The notes under the pieces are model-generated. The model was not told the DNA's origin and searched no databases. It saw only the letters and a list, made by a program, of their open reading frames with translations. Shown here piece after piece: positions 1-7,807 of a stretch of 14,402 bases of DNA. Made by a program: the position numbers and the translations under genes. Position 1 is the first letter of the stretch; the number at the start of each line of letters is the position of its first letter. Source of the stretch: Oscillospiraceae bacterium. Its GTDB lineage: Bacteria > Bacillota > Clostridia > Oscillospirales > Oscillospiraceae. The DNA lies in NCBI GenBank assembly GCA_016287555.1, contig JAEFAK010000021.1, positions 1 to 14,402 of the forward strand. The letters are read 5' to 3'.

Positions 1-2
1 AG

Positions 3-728
3 GACTGGGCCATGTGCCACGCCTGCACGCTCGACCCCTCCGACCCGAACAAACTCTATATGGGCTATTTCGGCGGCGGCGGGGTGATCCTCGACATATC
101 CGATCCGACCCGCCCGAAGCTCATCTCGCAGCTCAAGGTCCAGCCGCCCTTCACGGGCAAGCTCTGCGGCGCGCGCTGCCATACCTTCCTCCCGCTGACG
201 GGGCGCGGCCTCGCCGTCCTCACCAACGAGGGCGAGCGCTTCCCCTTCTTCACGAAGGAGAAGATAGCCGCCGCCGGAAAGCGCTCCGGCGCGCAGCCGA
301 TGAACAACCTGCACATGATAGACGTCTCCGACCCGGCCGACCCGACGCTCATAGCCGAGTTCCCGTACCCGGAGGTTCCGGCTGACTTCCCGTGGCCGAA
401 TTTCAACGACTGCGGTATAGGCTGCGCCGGCCCCTTCGGGCCGCACAACGTCCATGAGCCCATGGGCAAGCCGTGGCTGCAGGACGATCCTAACAGGGTC
501 TACTGCTGCTATTTCCATGCGGGCATGCGCGTCTACGACGTCTCCGACCCGTACTACGTCAAGGAGCTCGCGTATTTCATCCCGCCCAACCCCGAAAAGC
601 TGCTGTTCAAGGTCCCCGTCCCCGGCCCGATGATCGCCACGACCGAGGACTGCGTCGTCGACGACCGCGGCTACATCTATATGGATACGTGGCATGATGG
701 GATGTATATACTCAGGCTGAAGGTCTGA
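3..728 (+). CDS. LVIVD-repeat protein, 3' part (5' end outside window)
   Basis: The reading frame is open from the window edge (codons for D-W-A precede the first ATG at 12), so the gene starts upstream and only its last ~241 codons are visible. At least three copies of the LVIVD-type motif are present: ILDISDPTRPKLISQL, MIDVSDPADPTLIAEF and VYDVSDPYYVKELAYF. In this family the repeats are expected to form beta-propeller blades. Histidine- and cysteine-rich stretches (MCHACTLD near the start, GPFGPHNVHEP in the middle, and a C-terminal CVVDDRGYIYMDTWHDGMY) could bind metal, but no catalytic mechanism is established for these proteins. It ends 117 bp before the stop of the convergent acyltransferase, with a strong hairpin between. 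The family call is good; the biochemical role is unknown. Confidence 0.8.
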   Translation, partial: DWAMCHACTLDPSDPNKLYMGYFGGGGVILDISDPTRPKLISQLKVQPPFTGKLCGARCHTFLPLTGRGLAVLTNEGERFPFFTKEKIAAAGKRSGAQPMNNLHMIDVSDPADPTLIAEFPYPEVPADFPWPNFNDCGIGCAGPFGPHNVHEPMGKPWLQDDPNRVYCCYFHAGMRVYDVSDPYYVKELAYFIPPNPEKLLFKVPVPGPMIATTEDCVVDDRGYIYMDTWHDGMYILRLKV

Positions 729-806
729 CTGCATTTCGTACAGATCCGCCGCATGGAAGGGCACACCGACGGACTGACGGACGACGGGCACGTTGAGAAA
801 TGAAAA

Positions 807-837
807 GGCCGCCGCACTCGAAATGAGTGCGGCGGCC
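807..837. terminator. Bidirectional intrinsic terminator between convergent genes
   Basis: A perfect 13-bp stem (807-819 with 825-837) closes a 5-nt loop. On the minus strand it is followed by TTTTCATTTC, on the plus strand by GCGTTTTATC. It lies between the stop of the LVIVD gene (728) and the stop of the convergent acyltransferase (846), so it can end both transcripts. The U-tract is better on the minus strand. Confidence 0.85.
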
Positions 838-845
838 GCGTTTTA

Positions 846-1628
846 TCAGGTCTTTTCCTCAATGGGGCGGTATCTTATATATTCGTAGTCCGAGAGCTTC
901 GCCCGCTCGAGCATCTGCGCATATACGCGGTCGCGCAGGTCCTGCGCCGCCTGCCGCTCCGGCAGCTCCGGATCGGGGAAGAACGGCCCGTCGACGTAGC
1001 TCACGACGCGCGGGATGCGGGAAAAGCGCTTTTCGCGGAAGACGTTGGTCAGCGCGTAGACCGGCGCGCCGAGCCTCGCCGGGTAGCGGAAGGAGGTCGG
1101 GCGAAACGGCCTTATGCCCGTATAGTAGGGCCAGATGTGCGCCTCGGGGTATATCGTGACGGTCGCGCCCTCGCGGAAGCGGCGCTCTATCGCCGCCATG
1201 AAGGCGGCCATGCCCGACGTCGTCGAGGCGAGCGGGATCGCGCCGAGCATCTTGACGAGCAGCCCTATGCCCTTTATCGAGACGGCGTCGGGGCCCGCGA
1301 CGATATAGTTCTTGCGCCGGAAATCGAGCATGTTGGGGATAAACGCGTCGCCGGCGGTCATGGTATGATTGGCGAATATGAAAGCGCCGCCCTCGCGGGA
1401 GCGGAGCTTTTCGCGGCCGACGAAGCGCTGGCGGTATCGCAGCCTGATAAACGCCGTCACCAGCGGCCGGACTATCCCCTCGTAGACGATCGCGGCGGCC
1501 AGCTTATAAAGCGGGCGGTCGTCGACGAAGCGGTAGTCTGCGGGGATAGTGCGCGTATCGATGTTCGTTCCCGCGAAATCGTCGTTAAGCGGGTCGGAAT
1601 ACCAGATCGTTTTCGTTTGCTTTTTCAT
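846..1628 (-). CDS. Lysophospholipid acyltransferase family protein (PlsC-like)
   Basis: A predicted 260-aa acyltransferase of the LPLAT/PlsC type, expected to move an acyl chain to a glycerolipid or related acceptor at the inner face of the membrane. The block I motif is at residues 87-94 (NHTMTAGD, followed by AFIP). The His-Asp spacing is H-x5-D rather than the textbook H-x4-D, and the surrounding sequence suggests a subfamily trait rather than damage. A block III-like YPEAHIWPYYTG lies at 160-171 and hydrophobic segments near 43-62. The ATG at 1628 was chosen; an in-frame TTG at 1640 would add four residues and neither has a strong ribosome binding site. The start lies inside the 3' end of the glycosyltransferase gene (overlap ~44 bp), so the two are probably co-transcribed and coupled. 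The pairing points to membrane glycolipid synthesis; the substrate is unknown. Confidence 0.85.
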   Translation of the reverse strand: MKKQTKTIWYSDPLNDDFAGTNIDTRTIPADYRFVDDRPLYKLAAAIVYEGIVRPLVTAFIRLRYRQRFVGREKLRSREGGAFIFANHTMTAGDAFIPNMLDFRRKNYIVAGPDAVSIKGIGLLVKMLGAIPLASTTSGMAAFMAAIERRFREGATVTIYPEAHIWPYYTGIRPFRPTSFRYPARLGAPVYALTNVFREKRFSRIPRVVSYVDGPFFPDPELPERQAAQDLRDRVYAQMLERAKLSDYEYIRYRPIEEKT

Positions 1629-2754
1629 ATGCGTCAACAAGGATCTGTCTCGTTTTCCTCATGCACTCGGTCTGGTCGAACTGCTTCGTGAAGCCCTCGT
1701 AGCGGCGGGAATACTCCGCCTTGAGCTCCGGGTGCTCTATCCAGAAATCTATCTTCCGCGCCAGATCGCGCGGGTCGTTGCAGGAAAAGAGATTGTTTTC
1801 GTCGAGCGCGAAGGCCTTCGTGGCCGAGCGCGGAGAGTCGGATATGACGGGCACGAGCCCGCAGGAGATGGCCTCGAGGCAGCTTATCGCCTCGATCTCG
1901 ATCTCGGCGGGGTGGCAGTAGAGGTCTGAATAGTTGATGAGGTCGACGAGCTCCTCGCGCGAATAGAACTTGATGAGGGGCGGGGTTATCCCGCAGCGGC
2001 GCACGCAGCGCATTATCTGCCCCTCCCGCGGCCCGCAGCCGGCGAACATGAGCTGTATCCTGTCCCTGTACCTGCTGTATTTGACGGCCTTGACGAGGAC
2101 CATATGGGATTTCTCGCGGGAAAGGCGGCCAGTGAAGAGGATGACGTACTTGTCCTTCAGCCATTCCGGCTTCTCGGAGGGGCGGCGCCTGTATATGTCG
2201 CCCACGCCGTTGGAGACGACGACGCCCGGCGTGCGGCAGCCGATGGACTGCTCGAAGGTGTCTCGAATGAACTGCGAGGGGTAGTGGATGAGGTCGACGT
2301 ATCTGTAAAAATGGGCCCAGACGAAGTTGTAGAACTCCCTGTTGGCAAAGCCCGAATTGAGCATGAAGATATGGCTCGTGAAGTTCTCGGCCTGGCAGTG
2401 GAAGCCCGCCGTGACGGGGATGCCGCGCCTTCTGCACTCTATGACGGCGGCGTGGCCGAGGAAAAACGGAGTCATCACGTGGCATTCGTCCGTCCCCTCA
2501 AGGGCGGCGGCGACGACGGCGGGATCGTTTCGCGCGACGACGACCTCATTTTTTTCGAGGACCTTGTTGAGCGCGAAGCCCAGATCCAGCGTCGGCGCGA
2601 TGTAAGCGCCCTCCTGACCTCTCTTGTCCTCGTCCGCGCACAGGATGCGGACGGTGTCCCCCTGGCTGCGCAGATAGCGGATGAGATTGAGGCAGGCGAT
2701 GGTTGTTCCGTTGTTCTCCTTGCCGAGAACGTCGGCGACGACTGTGACGGTCAA
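1585..2754 (-). CDS. Glycosyltransferase family 4 (GT-B fold)
   Basis: A 389-aa retaining GT4-type glycosyltransferase. The N-terminal Rossmann-like domain starts MTVTVVADVLGKENNGTT. The C-terminal nucleotide-sugar domain has FTGRLSREKSH at 207-217 (the Arg and Lys that contact the donor phosphates) and the E-x7-E motif at 286-294 (EIEAISCLE), followed by SCGLVPVISD. The sequence resembles glycosyltransferases that act on diacylglycerol or other lipid acceptors, and the overlapping acyltransferase downstream supports a glycolipid role, but the acceptor cannot be read from sequence. The start is a TTG at 2754, supported by a strong ribosome binding site (AGGGAGG, about 8 nt upstream). It is first in a two-gene operon whose leader holds a promoter-like sequence and a terminator-like hairpin. 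Confidence 0.88.
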   Translation of the reverse strand: MTVTVVADVLGKENNGTTIACLNLIRYLRSQGDTVRILCADEDKRGQEGAYIAPTLDLGFALNKVLEKNEVVVARNDPAVVAAALEGTDECHVMTPFFLGHAAVIECRRRGIPVTAGFHCQAENFTSHIFMLNSGFANREFYNFVWAHFYRYVDLIHYPSQFIRDTFEQSIGCRTPGVVVSNGVGDIYRRRPSEKPEWLKDKYVILFTGRLSREKSHMVLVKAVKYSRYRDRIQLMFAGCGPREGQIMRCVRRCGITPPLIKFYSREELVDLINYSDLYCHPAEIEIEAISCLEAISCGLVPVISDSPRSATKAFALDENNLFSCNDPRDLARKIDFWIEHPELKAEYSRRYEGFTKQFDQTECMRKTRQILVDAYEKANENDLVFRPA

Positions 2755-2811
2755 TCGTACGGCCTCCCTGCGTGCCCGGACGTCGGGCGTGATGCGCGCC
2801 GTAAGCGCAGG

Positions 2812-2842
2812 AAAAAACCGCCATGCGGCTCCCGCATGGCGG
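2812..2842 (-). terminator. Hairpin plus U6 tract in the leader of the glycosyltransferase operon
   Basis: A perfect 11-bp stem (2818-2828 with 2832-2842) with a 3-nt loop is followed on the minus strand by six T (2812-2817), a textbook intrinsic terminator. It could end transcripts from the large upstream operon, whose last stop is at 2990. It also lies only a few bases downstream of a promoter-like sequence (2856-2884), so it may act as a leader attenuator for the glycosyltransferase. Confidence 0.8.
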
Positions 2843-2855
2843 CGCTGTTAGGTCT

Positions 2856-2884
2856 ACTATACCCGAAACCGACGGTTTTTGCAA
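2856..2884 (-). promoter_or_regulatory. Predicted sigma-A promoter with a palindromic spacer, for the glycosyltransferase operon
   Basis: On the minus strand a -35 box TTGCAA (2879-2884) and a -10 box TATAGT (2856-2861) are 17 bp apart. The spacer contains a perfect palindrome, AAACCG-A-CGGTTT (2866-2878), that would suit a repressor or activator site. Transcription would start near 2849, just before the hairpin at 2818-2842. Boxes and spacing are read directly; activity is inferred. Confidence 0.55.
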
Positions 2885-2973
2885 GCCATTAATCCTATTA
2901 ACATTAGGATGAATCAGAGGAGGGCGATCCGGCCTGCGTCATGGCTCGCCCCGCGAAGCGGGACGCGTCGCTC

Positions 2974-2992
2974 TGACGCGCGCGGCGCGTCA
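2974..2992 (-). repeat. GC-rich inverted repeat overlapping the stop of the HD-GYP gene
   Basis: TGACGCG (2974-2980) and CGCGTCA (2986-2992) form a 7-bp stem with a 5-nt loop. It overlaps the TGA stop at 2990-2992. A second small stem, CCCGC/GCGGG (2950-2962), lies just downstream on the transcript. Neither is followed by a T-tract, so this is at most a pause or 3'-end stabilising structure. Confidence 0.4.
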
Positions 2993-5599
2993 GGTAACGG
3001 GGGCGGGGGCGGCGCCGGCGGGAGCGGGGGCGTCCTTGGTCACCTCGCCCGTCGGGGAGCTGAAGGCCGGGGACGGGAGCGGCGGGGCCGCGTCCGCGTT
3101 GCCGAGGACCTTTATCCGCCCGCGGCGTATCTCGTCGACGAATATCAGCACGAGCTTCGGGTCGAACTGGCCGCCCGCCTCGTCCTGCAGATTCTTTATC
3201 GCGGCGTCGAGCCCGAGCGGCTTTTTGTAGTTGCGCTCGGAGGTCATCGCGTCGAAGGAGTCGGCTATGCAGAGGATGCGGCCCATTATGGGTATCTCCT
3301 CGCCCTTCAGTCGCTGCGGATAGCCGCGTCCGTCGTAGCGCTCGTGGTGGGAGAGTATGGTCGGGATGACGTAGTCCAGCGAAGGCAGATGCCGGATGAT
3401 GTTGACGGCGTTTTCGACGTGGCTCTTCATTATGGCGTACTCATCCGGCGTGAGGGCGTCGGGCTTGTTGAGGATGTCCTCGCGTATGCCTATCTTGCCA
3501 ATGTCGTGCAGGGAGGCGGCCTCCTTGAGTATCTCGATGAGGTCGCCGGAGAGGCCGGCCGCCTTGCCGAGCTCCTCGCAGTAGTAGGCGACGTTCTGCG
3601 AATGGCGGAAGGTGTAGTGGTCCTTGGCGTCGATGGCGGCGGTGAGGGCGTATATGGTGCTGGCGTTTTCCCTGTACCCGCCGGAGAATTTATACTGCCG
3701 CTCGGTCTGGTAGTAGATATTGGAGGAATAGATCTGCACGGCGTTCTTGCCCGAGCGCTTGACGTTGTATACGGCCGTCTCCGCGTTCTGGAAAAGCTCG
3801 CGCGCGCTCGTCGCCATATAGGGCGCGGCGCAGATGCCGGCGCTGACCTTGAGGGAGTTGGCTATCTGCCCGCCGGTGCGGTCGTTGATGCGGCCTATCT
3901 CCTCGACTATGTTCTCCGTTATGAGCTTGGCGAAATGGATGTCGTAGCCGGGGAGGATGAGCGCGAATTCCTTGCCGCCTATGCGGGCGGCGGTGCAGAC
4001 GTCGTTGACCGACGAGGAGAGCAGGCCCGCCACGCGCTGGAGCGCGAGATCGCCCTCCTGCACGCCGTAGACCTGGTTGTAGGCCTTGAAGTCGTCGAGG
4101 TTGAAAAGGCACAGCGAAAGCATCGTGTCCTTATACTGCTCGAACTCGCGGTCGAGCACCTCGAAGAAGTATTTGCGGTTTATCAGCCCCGTGAGCTTGT
4201 CCTTGCGCGCCTCCTCGATGCTGCGCTCGTAGACGACCGCGTCCCTGACGGGACCGGCGCATTTCGCCGCCGCCTCGTGCACCGTCTCCAGCGTCGAGAC
4301 AGACCAGGGGGCGCCGTCCTTCTTGCCGGGGATGAGCAGCATGCCGACGAGGTCGCCGCCGGAGAGCATGGGGACGAATTCCTCCGCGCCCAGCTCGGCG
4401 AGCATCTTCTTCTCGCCGTCCCAAAGGCTGCGGTAAGAGGTCGAGCGGGAGAAATCGCGCATATTGAGGCATTCGTCGTGATGCGTGAACCAGGTCACGA
4501 TCGGATGGTCCGCGCGGATATAGAAGTTCTTCTCGTCGAGCGGGTTGGACGTATGCTCGACGCGGTAGTCCCCGTCGGACTGCCTGAGGAAGACCATCAG
4601 GCTCTCGATGCGGGTCATATCGCGGACGGTGTTGGTGAGGTCCTGCAGTATCTCGTCGTTTGAGAGCATGTGCATGACGTCGTCCCCGAAGCGGGCGAGA
4701 CGCTCGGCGCGCCTGTTCTCGCGGCTGACGAAGACGGCGCGGAATATGAGCGAGAAGATGACGGCGAGACCGATGACGACGAGCACGAGCACGATCGAGA
4801 CGCAGATCGCCGCGCCGACGTGCGGCGTGCCGAACGAGGCCTCCAGCCACTGCTGCATCGGGCGGAAGAAGCGCAGCCCCAGCACGAGCCCGACTATGAG
4901 CGCGAGCACGACGCAGTTCGCGCGCGAGAAGAGCAGCGACATCTTGAACAGGTGCTTTTTATAGAGCGCGTAGAATACGAACACGGCGTTGAAGACGCCG
5001 GAGATTATGTCCAGAGGGATGCCGGAAAACTGCGGCAGGGAGGCAAGCAGGTGCCCGGCGAGCAGTATCGCTATGCCGATGAGGACGGGGCGCAGCTGCC
5101 TGAACGCGATGCGGTTGCCGCGGCAGTGGCGGACGACGACGACTATCATGTGCGCGATGCATACGAGGATGATGCCGACGAGCAGATAGAAGCGCCAGGT
5201 GTAGGTGTAGGTGAAGATCGCCGCGCCGCCGGCGTAGGTGACGACGGGCTCGGGGATGAAGAAGCAGGTCACGCAGTCGAAGACGAACAGCGCCGCCAGA
5301 ATGACGAACCACACCCACGTGTTCCTGGAGTGCCTGTCCTCAAGGAAGTCGACGATGAAGAGGAAGTAGACGGCCGCCGCCAGCATCATGCCTCCGACGG
5401 AGACATGGTGCCAGAAATTGACCGACGGCCAGAGCTCCGCGCGCATGGCGACGGAGCCGCCGACCCAGACGATCATCACGGCCATCAGCAGCATGAATTT
5501 GGAGAAGACCTTCTCGCTCTTGCCGTTTACCGCGAAGGTAAGCAGGAGATACAGGTAGCAGAAAAGCGAGACAACGGAAACCCAGTTATATCCAGTCAC
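2990..5599 (-). CDS. 7TM-GAF-(degenerate GGDEF)-HD-GYP c-di-GMP phosphodiesterase
   Basis: A large membrane-bound signalling protein (~869 aa), last in the five-gene operon. Residues are numbered from an in-frame ATG at 5614. Segments 11-295 hold about eight hydrophobic helices resembling the N-terminal 7TM domain of histidine kinases; 310-465 looks like a GAF sensor. A GGDEF domain follows at 472-630, but its signature is GGKEF (546-550), and the first metal-binding position is Asn in FNLDDFK, so it is probably inactive or only binds nucleotide. The HD-GYP domain (650-835) is complete: HDIGK at 703-707, HHERYDGRGYP at 756-766, and ADSFDAMTSERNY. It should hydrolyse c-di-GMP. The tail is Pro/Ala-rich. 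I chose the GTG at 5599, which has GGAGG 8 nt upstream; the ATG at 5614 has poorer SD spacing. It overlaps the GH3 stop by 14 bp. Confidence 0.9.
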   Translation of the reverse strand: MTGYNWVSVVSLFCYLYLLLTFAVNGKSEKVFSKFMLLMAVMIVWVGGSVAMRAELWPSVNFWHHVSVGGMMLAAAVYFLFIVDFLEDRHSRNTWVWFVILAALFVFDCVTCFFIPEPVVTYAGGAAIFTYTYTWRFYLLVGIILVCIAHMIVVVVRHCRGNRIAFRQLRPVLIGIAILLAGHLLASLPQFSGIPLDIISGVFNAVFVFYALYKKHLFKMSLLFSRANCVVLALIVGLVLGLRFFRPMQQWLEASFGTPHVGAAICVSIVLVLVVIGLAVIFSLIFRAVFVSRENRRAERLARFGDDVMHMLSNDEILQDLTNTVRDMTRIESLMVFLRQSDGDYRVEHTSNPLDEKNFYIRADHPIVTWFTHHDECLNMRDFSRSTSYRSLWDGEKKMLAELGAEEFVPMLSGGDLVGMLLIPGKKDGAPWSVSTLETVHEAAAKCAGPVRDAVVYERSIEEARKDKLTGLINRKYFFEVLDREFEQYKDTMLSLCLFNLDDFKAYNQVYGVQEGDLALQRVAGLLSSSVNDVCTAARIGGKEFALILPGYDIHFAKLITENIVEEIGRINDRTGGQIANSLKVSAGICAAPYMATSARELFQNAETAVYNVKRSGKNAVQIYSSNIYYQTERQYKFSGGYRENASTIYALTAAIDAKDHYTFRHSQNVAYYCEELGKAAGLSGDLIEILKEAASLHDIGKIGIREDILNKPDALTPDEYAIMKSHVENAVNIIRHLPSLDYVIPTILSHHERYDGRGYPQRLKGEEIPIMGRILCIADSFDAMTSERNYKKPLGLDAAIKNLQDEAGGQFDPKLVLIFVDEIRRGRIKVLGNADAAPPLPSPAFSSPTGEVTKDAPAPAGAAPAPVT

Positions 5600-7232
5600 C
5601 CGGCGCGCCTCCATTCTCCACCCGATCCGACAGATGACACTGCACGAGATCGTTTATGTCGCAGCTCTCCGGATTCATCCTGCGTATGGGAGAGCCGTAT
5701 TTCTTCTCGTATGCGGCGAAGGTGCCGCACTTTATCATGGTTATCTTCAGCGGGTCTATGCCGAGGATCTTCTTGAGGTCCTCGTAGTCCTGATCGAGGT
5801 AGCGGAAATAGATGCCGAGCTGCTCCTGCAGGATGCGTATGCTGACGGCGGAGTTTATCAGGCTCTCGCGCTGCAGCTCGACGTAGAGGTGCAGGTAGGG
5901 CCTGTCGCCGTCGGTGAACTCCTTTTTCGCCGTCCATGCCTCGATGGGCAGGCGGGAGAGCTCTATGGCCTGCTTGATGGAGTTTTCGGTGATGCGCGTG
6001 AAGCCGGCGATGTCTATCGTATCGGCGACGCGGTCTATGTATTCGAAGCGGGGGATCTCGTTGCCCTCCTGCGCGCTGCCTATGCCCGTGCAGCGGAAGA
6101 CGTCGCCGACCCTGTAGCGGGCGAAGGCGCCGCCCTTGAAGACCGTCAGCACCAGCTCGTATATCTCGCCGGCCTGCACTTCGTTCCAGAGGACGGTGCG
6201 CGGCTCGTAGTTCGGGTCCTCGAGGCTGCGGTTCATCTCGTTTTCGGGGATAAACTCATAAAAGCAGGCGTCGGGGAAGAAGTATACGCCCTCGCGCGAC
6301 CATGTCTCGCAGCCGATGCAGGTCGGCTCCGTGCCGGCGAAGAGCTCTATCGGGCGGATGCCCCACATGCGCTCCAGATCCGCCTTGTAGGAGCGGTTGT
6401 CCGTCCCGGCGCACATGAAGCAGCGCAGATTGAAAAGGTCCTTCGGCAGCAGGTCGCGGTGCTCCTTCCGGCAGCGGCGCTTGGCCGCCAGCAGGCGCAG
6501 CGCCATGCGCGGGGATATGGCCTTGAGCTTCTCGCCCACGCTCTTTTTCGAACCGCTCCCCGTCAGGGAGACGAGGCTCTGGCTGACGTAGTAAAGGACG
6601 CTGCCGAGCCCGAAGAAATACTCGATGCCCTTTTTCATGCCGAGCTTGAAGCCGAGCACGTTGCGCTCCTTGAAGCTCATGCTGGCCGCCTCCTTGACGG
6701 GCGGCAGGAACTCAATGTCTATCTCGTTGTTGAGCAGGAGCGGGAGAAGGCCGGTCACGTAGGGCAGCGGGGCGAGAGCGTAGAGCATATGGTCGCCGAC
6801 GTTGACCTCGAATTCGCCCTTTTCCTTGCTCGCGGCGAGGATGAGGCAGCTTATGACGTTGTGCTGGAAGGTGTCGAGCATGCCCTTGGTATAGGGGGCG
6901 ACCTTCGTCGGGCGTATGCCGCCCTCCCACGTAGTCTGGACCCAGATGACGGGCTCGGCGGGGAGAGTCTTCGTCTGCTTGGAAAGCAGCAGCGGGGCAT
7001 AGTCCTCGTAGGTCGTCAGAGGGACCATGGAGCGGAACTCGTCTATGGTCTTCGGCGTCTTGCCGCGGAGGATGCGCTGGCCGAGCTGGCTCGGCACCCA
7101 GAGCGCCATCTGCTCCTCGAGCAGACGCTTCTGGATGCTCATGAACTCGTCCATGCCGAGCGTCAGGAAGCCGCAGTACTCCTCCCATATCTCGCTCTTG
7201 GAGTATTCGTGAAGTTTTTCCTGGAATCTCAC
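5586..7232 (-). CDS. GH3-family acyl-adenylate-forming enzyme
   Basis: A 548-aa protein of the GH3 superfamily, first known from plant auxin- and jasmonate-amino acid synthetases, which activate a carboxylic acid with ATP and can pass the acyl group to an amine. Recognisable parts: the nucleotide motif II ELFAGTEPTCIG (296-307), motif III ARYRVGDVF (371-379), and the hinge-region DRVADTIDIAGFTRITENS (400-418). The region matching motif I (usually Ser/Thr-Ser-Gly-Thr) reads TTWEGGIRPTK (100-110) and is clearly diverged. It starts at GTG 7232 with GGAG upstream and overlaps the preceding stop by 4 bp (GTGA), so translation is probably coupled to the ICMT-like protein. Substrates are unknown; bacterial members are poorly characterised. 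There is no signal peptide, so it should be cytoplasmic. Confidence 0.85.
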   Translation of the reverse strand: MRFQEKLHEYSKSEIWEEYCGFLTLGMDEFMSIQKRLLEEQMALWVPSQLGQRILRGKTPKTIDEFRSMVPLTTYEDYAPLLLSKQTKTLPAEPVIWVQTTWEGGIRPTKVAPYTKGMLDTFQHNVISCLILAASKEKGEFEVNVGDHMLYALAPLPYVTGLLPLLLNNEIDIEFLPPVKEAASMSFKERNVLGFKLGMKKGIEYFFGLGSVLYYVSQSLVSLTGSGSKKSVGEKLKAISPRMALRLLAAKRRCRKEHRDLLPKDLFNLRCFMCAGTDNRSYKADLERMWGIRPIELFAGTEPTCIGCETWSREGVYFFPDACFYEFIPENEMNRSLEDPNYEPRTVLWNEVQAGEIYELVLTVFKGGAFARYRVGDVFRCTGIGSAQEGNEIPRFEYIDRVADTIDIAGFTRITENSIKQAIELSRLPIEAWTAKKEFTDGDRPYLHLYVELQRESLINSAVSIRILQEQLGIYFRYLDQDYEDLKKILGIDPLKITMIKCGTFAAYEKKYGSPIRRMNPESCDINDLVQCHLSDRVENGGAPGDWI

Positions 7233-7804
7233 TTGGTCTCCTTCTTTCTCGCGGACGGCGCTGTCCGCAGAGCAGCTTCAAAGCTCGCCTTTGTCGGGAT
7301 CAGGAACGGTACGGCGCGGCGGTAGGCCGCGTAGTCGGAAAAGATCTTCGGGAAGGATACCCTGTCCTGAAACAGGGCGTAGAGCCCGTCAAGGACGGAG
7401 AAAGCCGCTCCGAGGATGAGAAAACGCGGATCGGGGAGCGCGGCCAGCCCCCAGAAAACGTACGTTAAAAACAGGAATATGACGCCCGGATGGCGGCAGA
7501 GCGCGTAGGCTCCGCGGTCGCACACCCGCCTGCCTGCCTCGCCGCCGACGTAGGACTCGGCGAAGGGGACGGCGAAAAACAGGCAGTACAGCTCGGCCAG
7601 AAGGCTCAGGGCCCCCAGCGCGAGCAGGACGGCGTCGAGCGCGCCGCGAAAGCCCGAATAAATGAACATCAAAGCCGTCGCGCCGACGAGCGCGAGGCAG
7701 CCCGAGGGGAAAAGCAGCTTGAAGCCGCCCTTCGTCAGCACGCCCGGCTCGGAGAGCAGCATCAGCGCAAAGCCGGCCGCGCCGAGTATCGCCGCCGCGC
7801 CCAC
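7229..7804 (-). CDS. ICMT/PEMT-like integral membrane methyltransferase
   Basis: A 191-aa membrane protein with about five hydrophobic helices (3-19, 33-50, 55-80, 107-124, 127-145). It carries the hallmark of isoprenylcysteine carboxyl / phospholipid methyltransferases, GAYALCRHPGVIF (98-110), followed after two helices by FSDYAAYRRAVPFLIP (155-170). Relatives transfer a methyl group from SAM to a membrane-embedded carboxylate, thiol or amine. Here the usual acidic residue after the last helix is in QDRVSFPKIF, so activity is not certain. The GTG start at 7804 lies 3 nt after the stop of the diguanylate cyclase, and the stop overlaps the GH3 start, so it is locked between the two. A partner role with GH3 (one activates a carboxylate, the other may methylate one) is conjecture. 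Confidence 0.7.
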   Translation of the reverse strand: MGAAAILGAAGFALMLLSEPGVLTKGGFKLLFPSGCLALVGATALMFIYSGFRGALDAVLLALGALSLLAELYCLFFAVPFAESYVGGEAGRRVCDRGAYALCRHPGVIFLFLTYVFWGLAALPDPRFLILGAAFSVLDGLYALFQDRVSFPKIFSDYAAYRRAVPFLIPTKASFEAALRTAPSARKKETK

Positions 7805-7807
7805 GGG

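Noticed and set aside
2879..4663. A 594-codon open frame on the plus strand opposite the HD-GYP gene.
   Set aside because: It mirrors a clear minus-strand gene in GC-rich DNA, has no recognisable domain and no ribosome binding site. Shadow frame.
5634..7325. A 563-codon open frame opposite the GH3 gene.
   Set aside because: Low-complexity Ala/Leu/Glu/Val composition with no domain; the antisense GH3 frame has conserved motifs.
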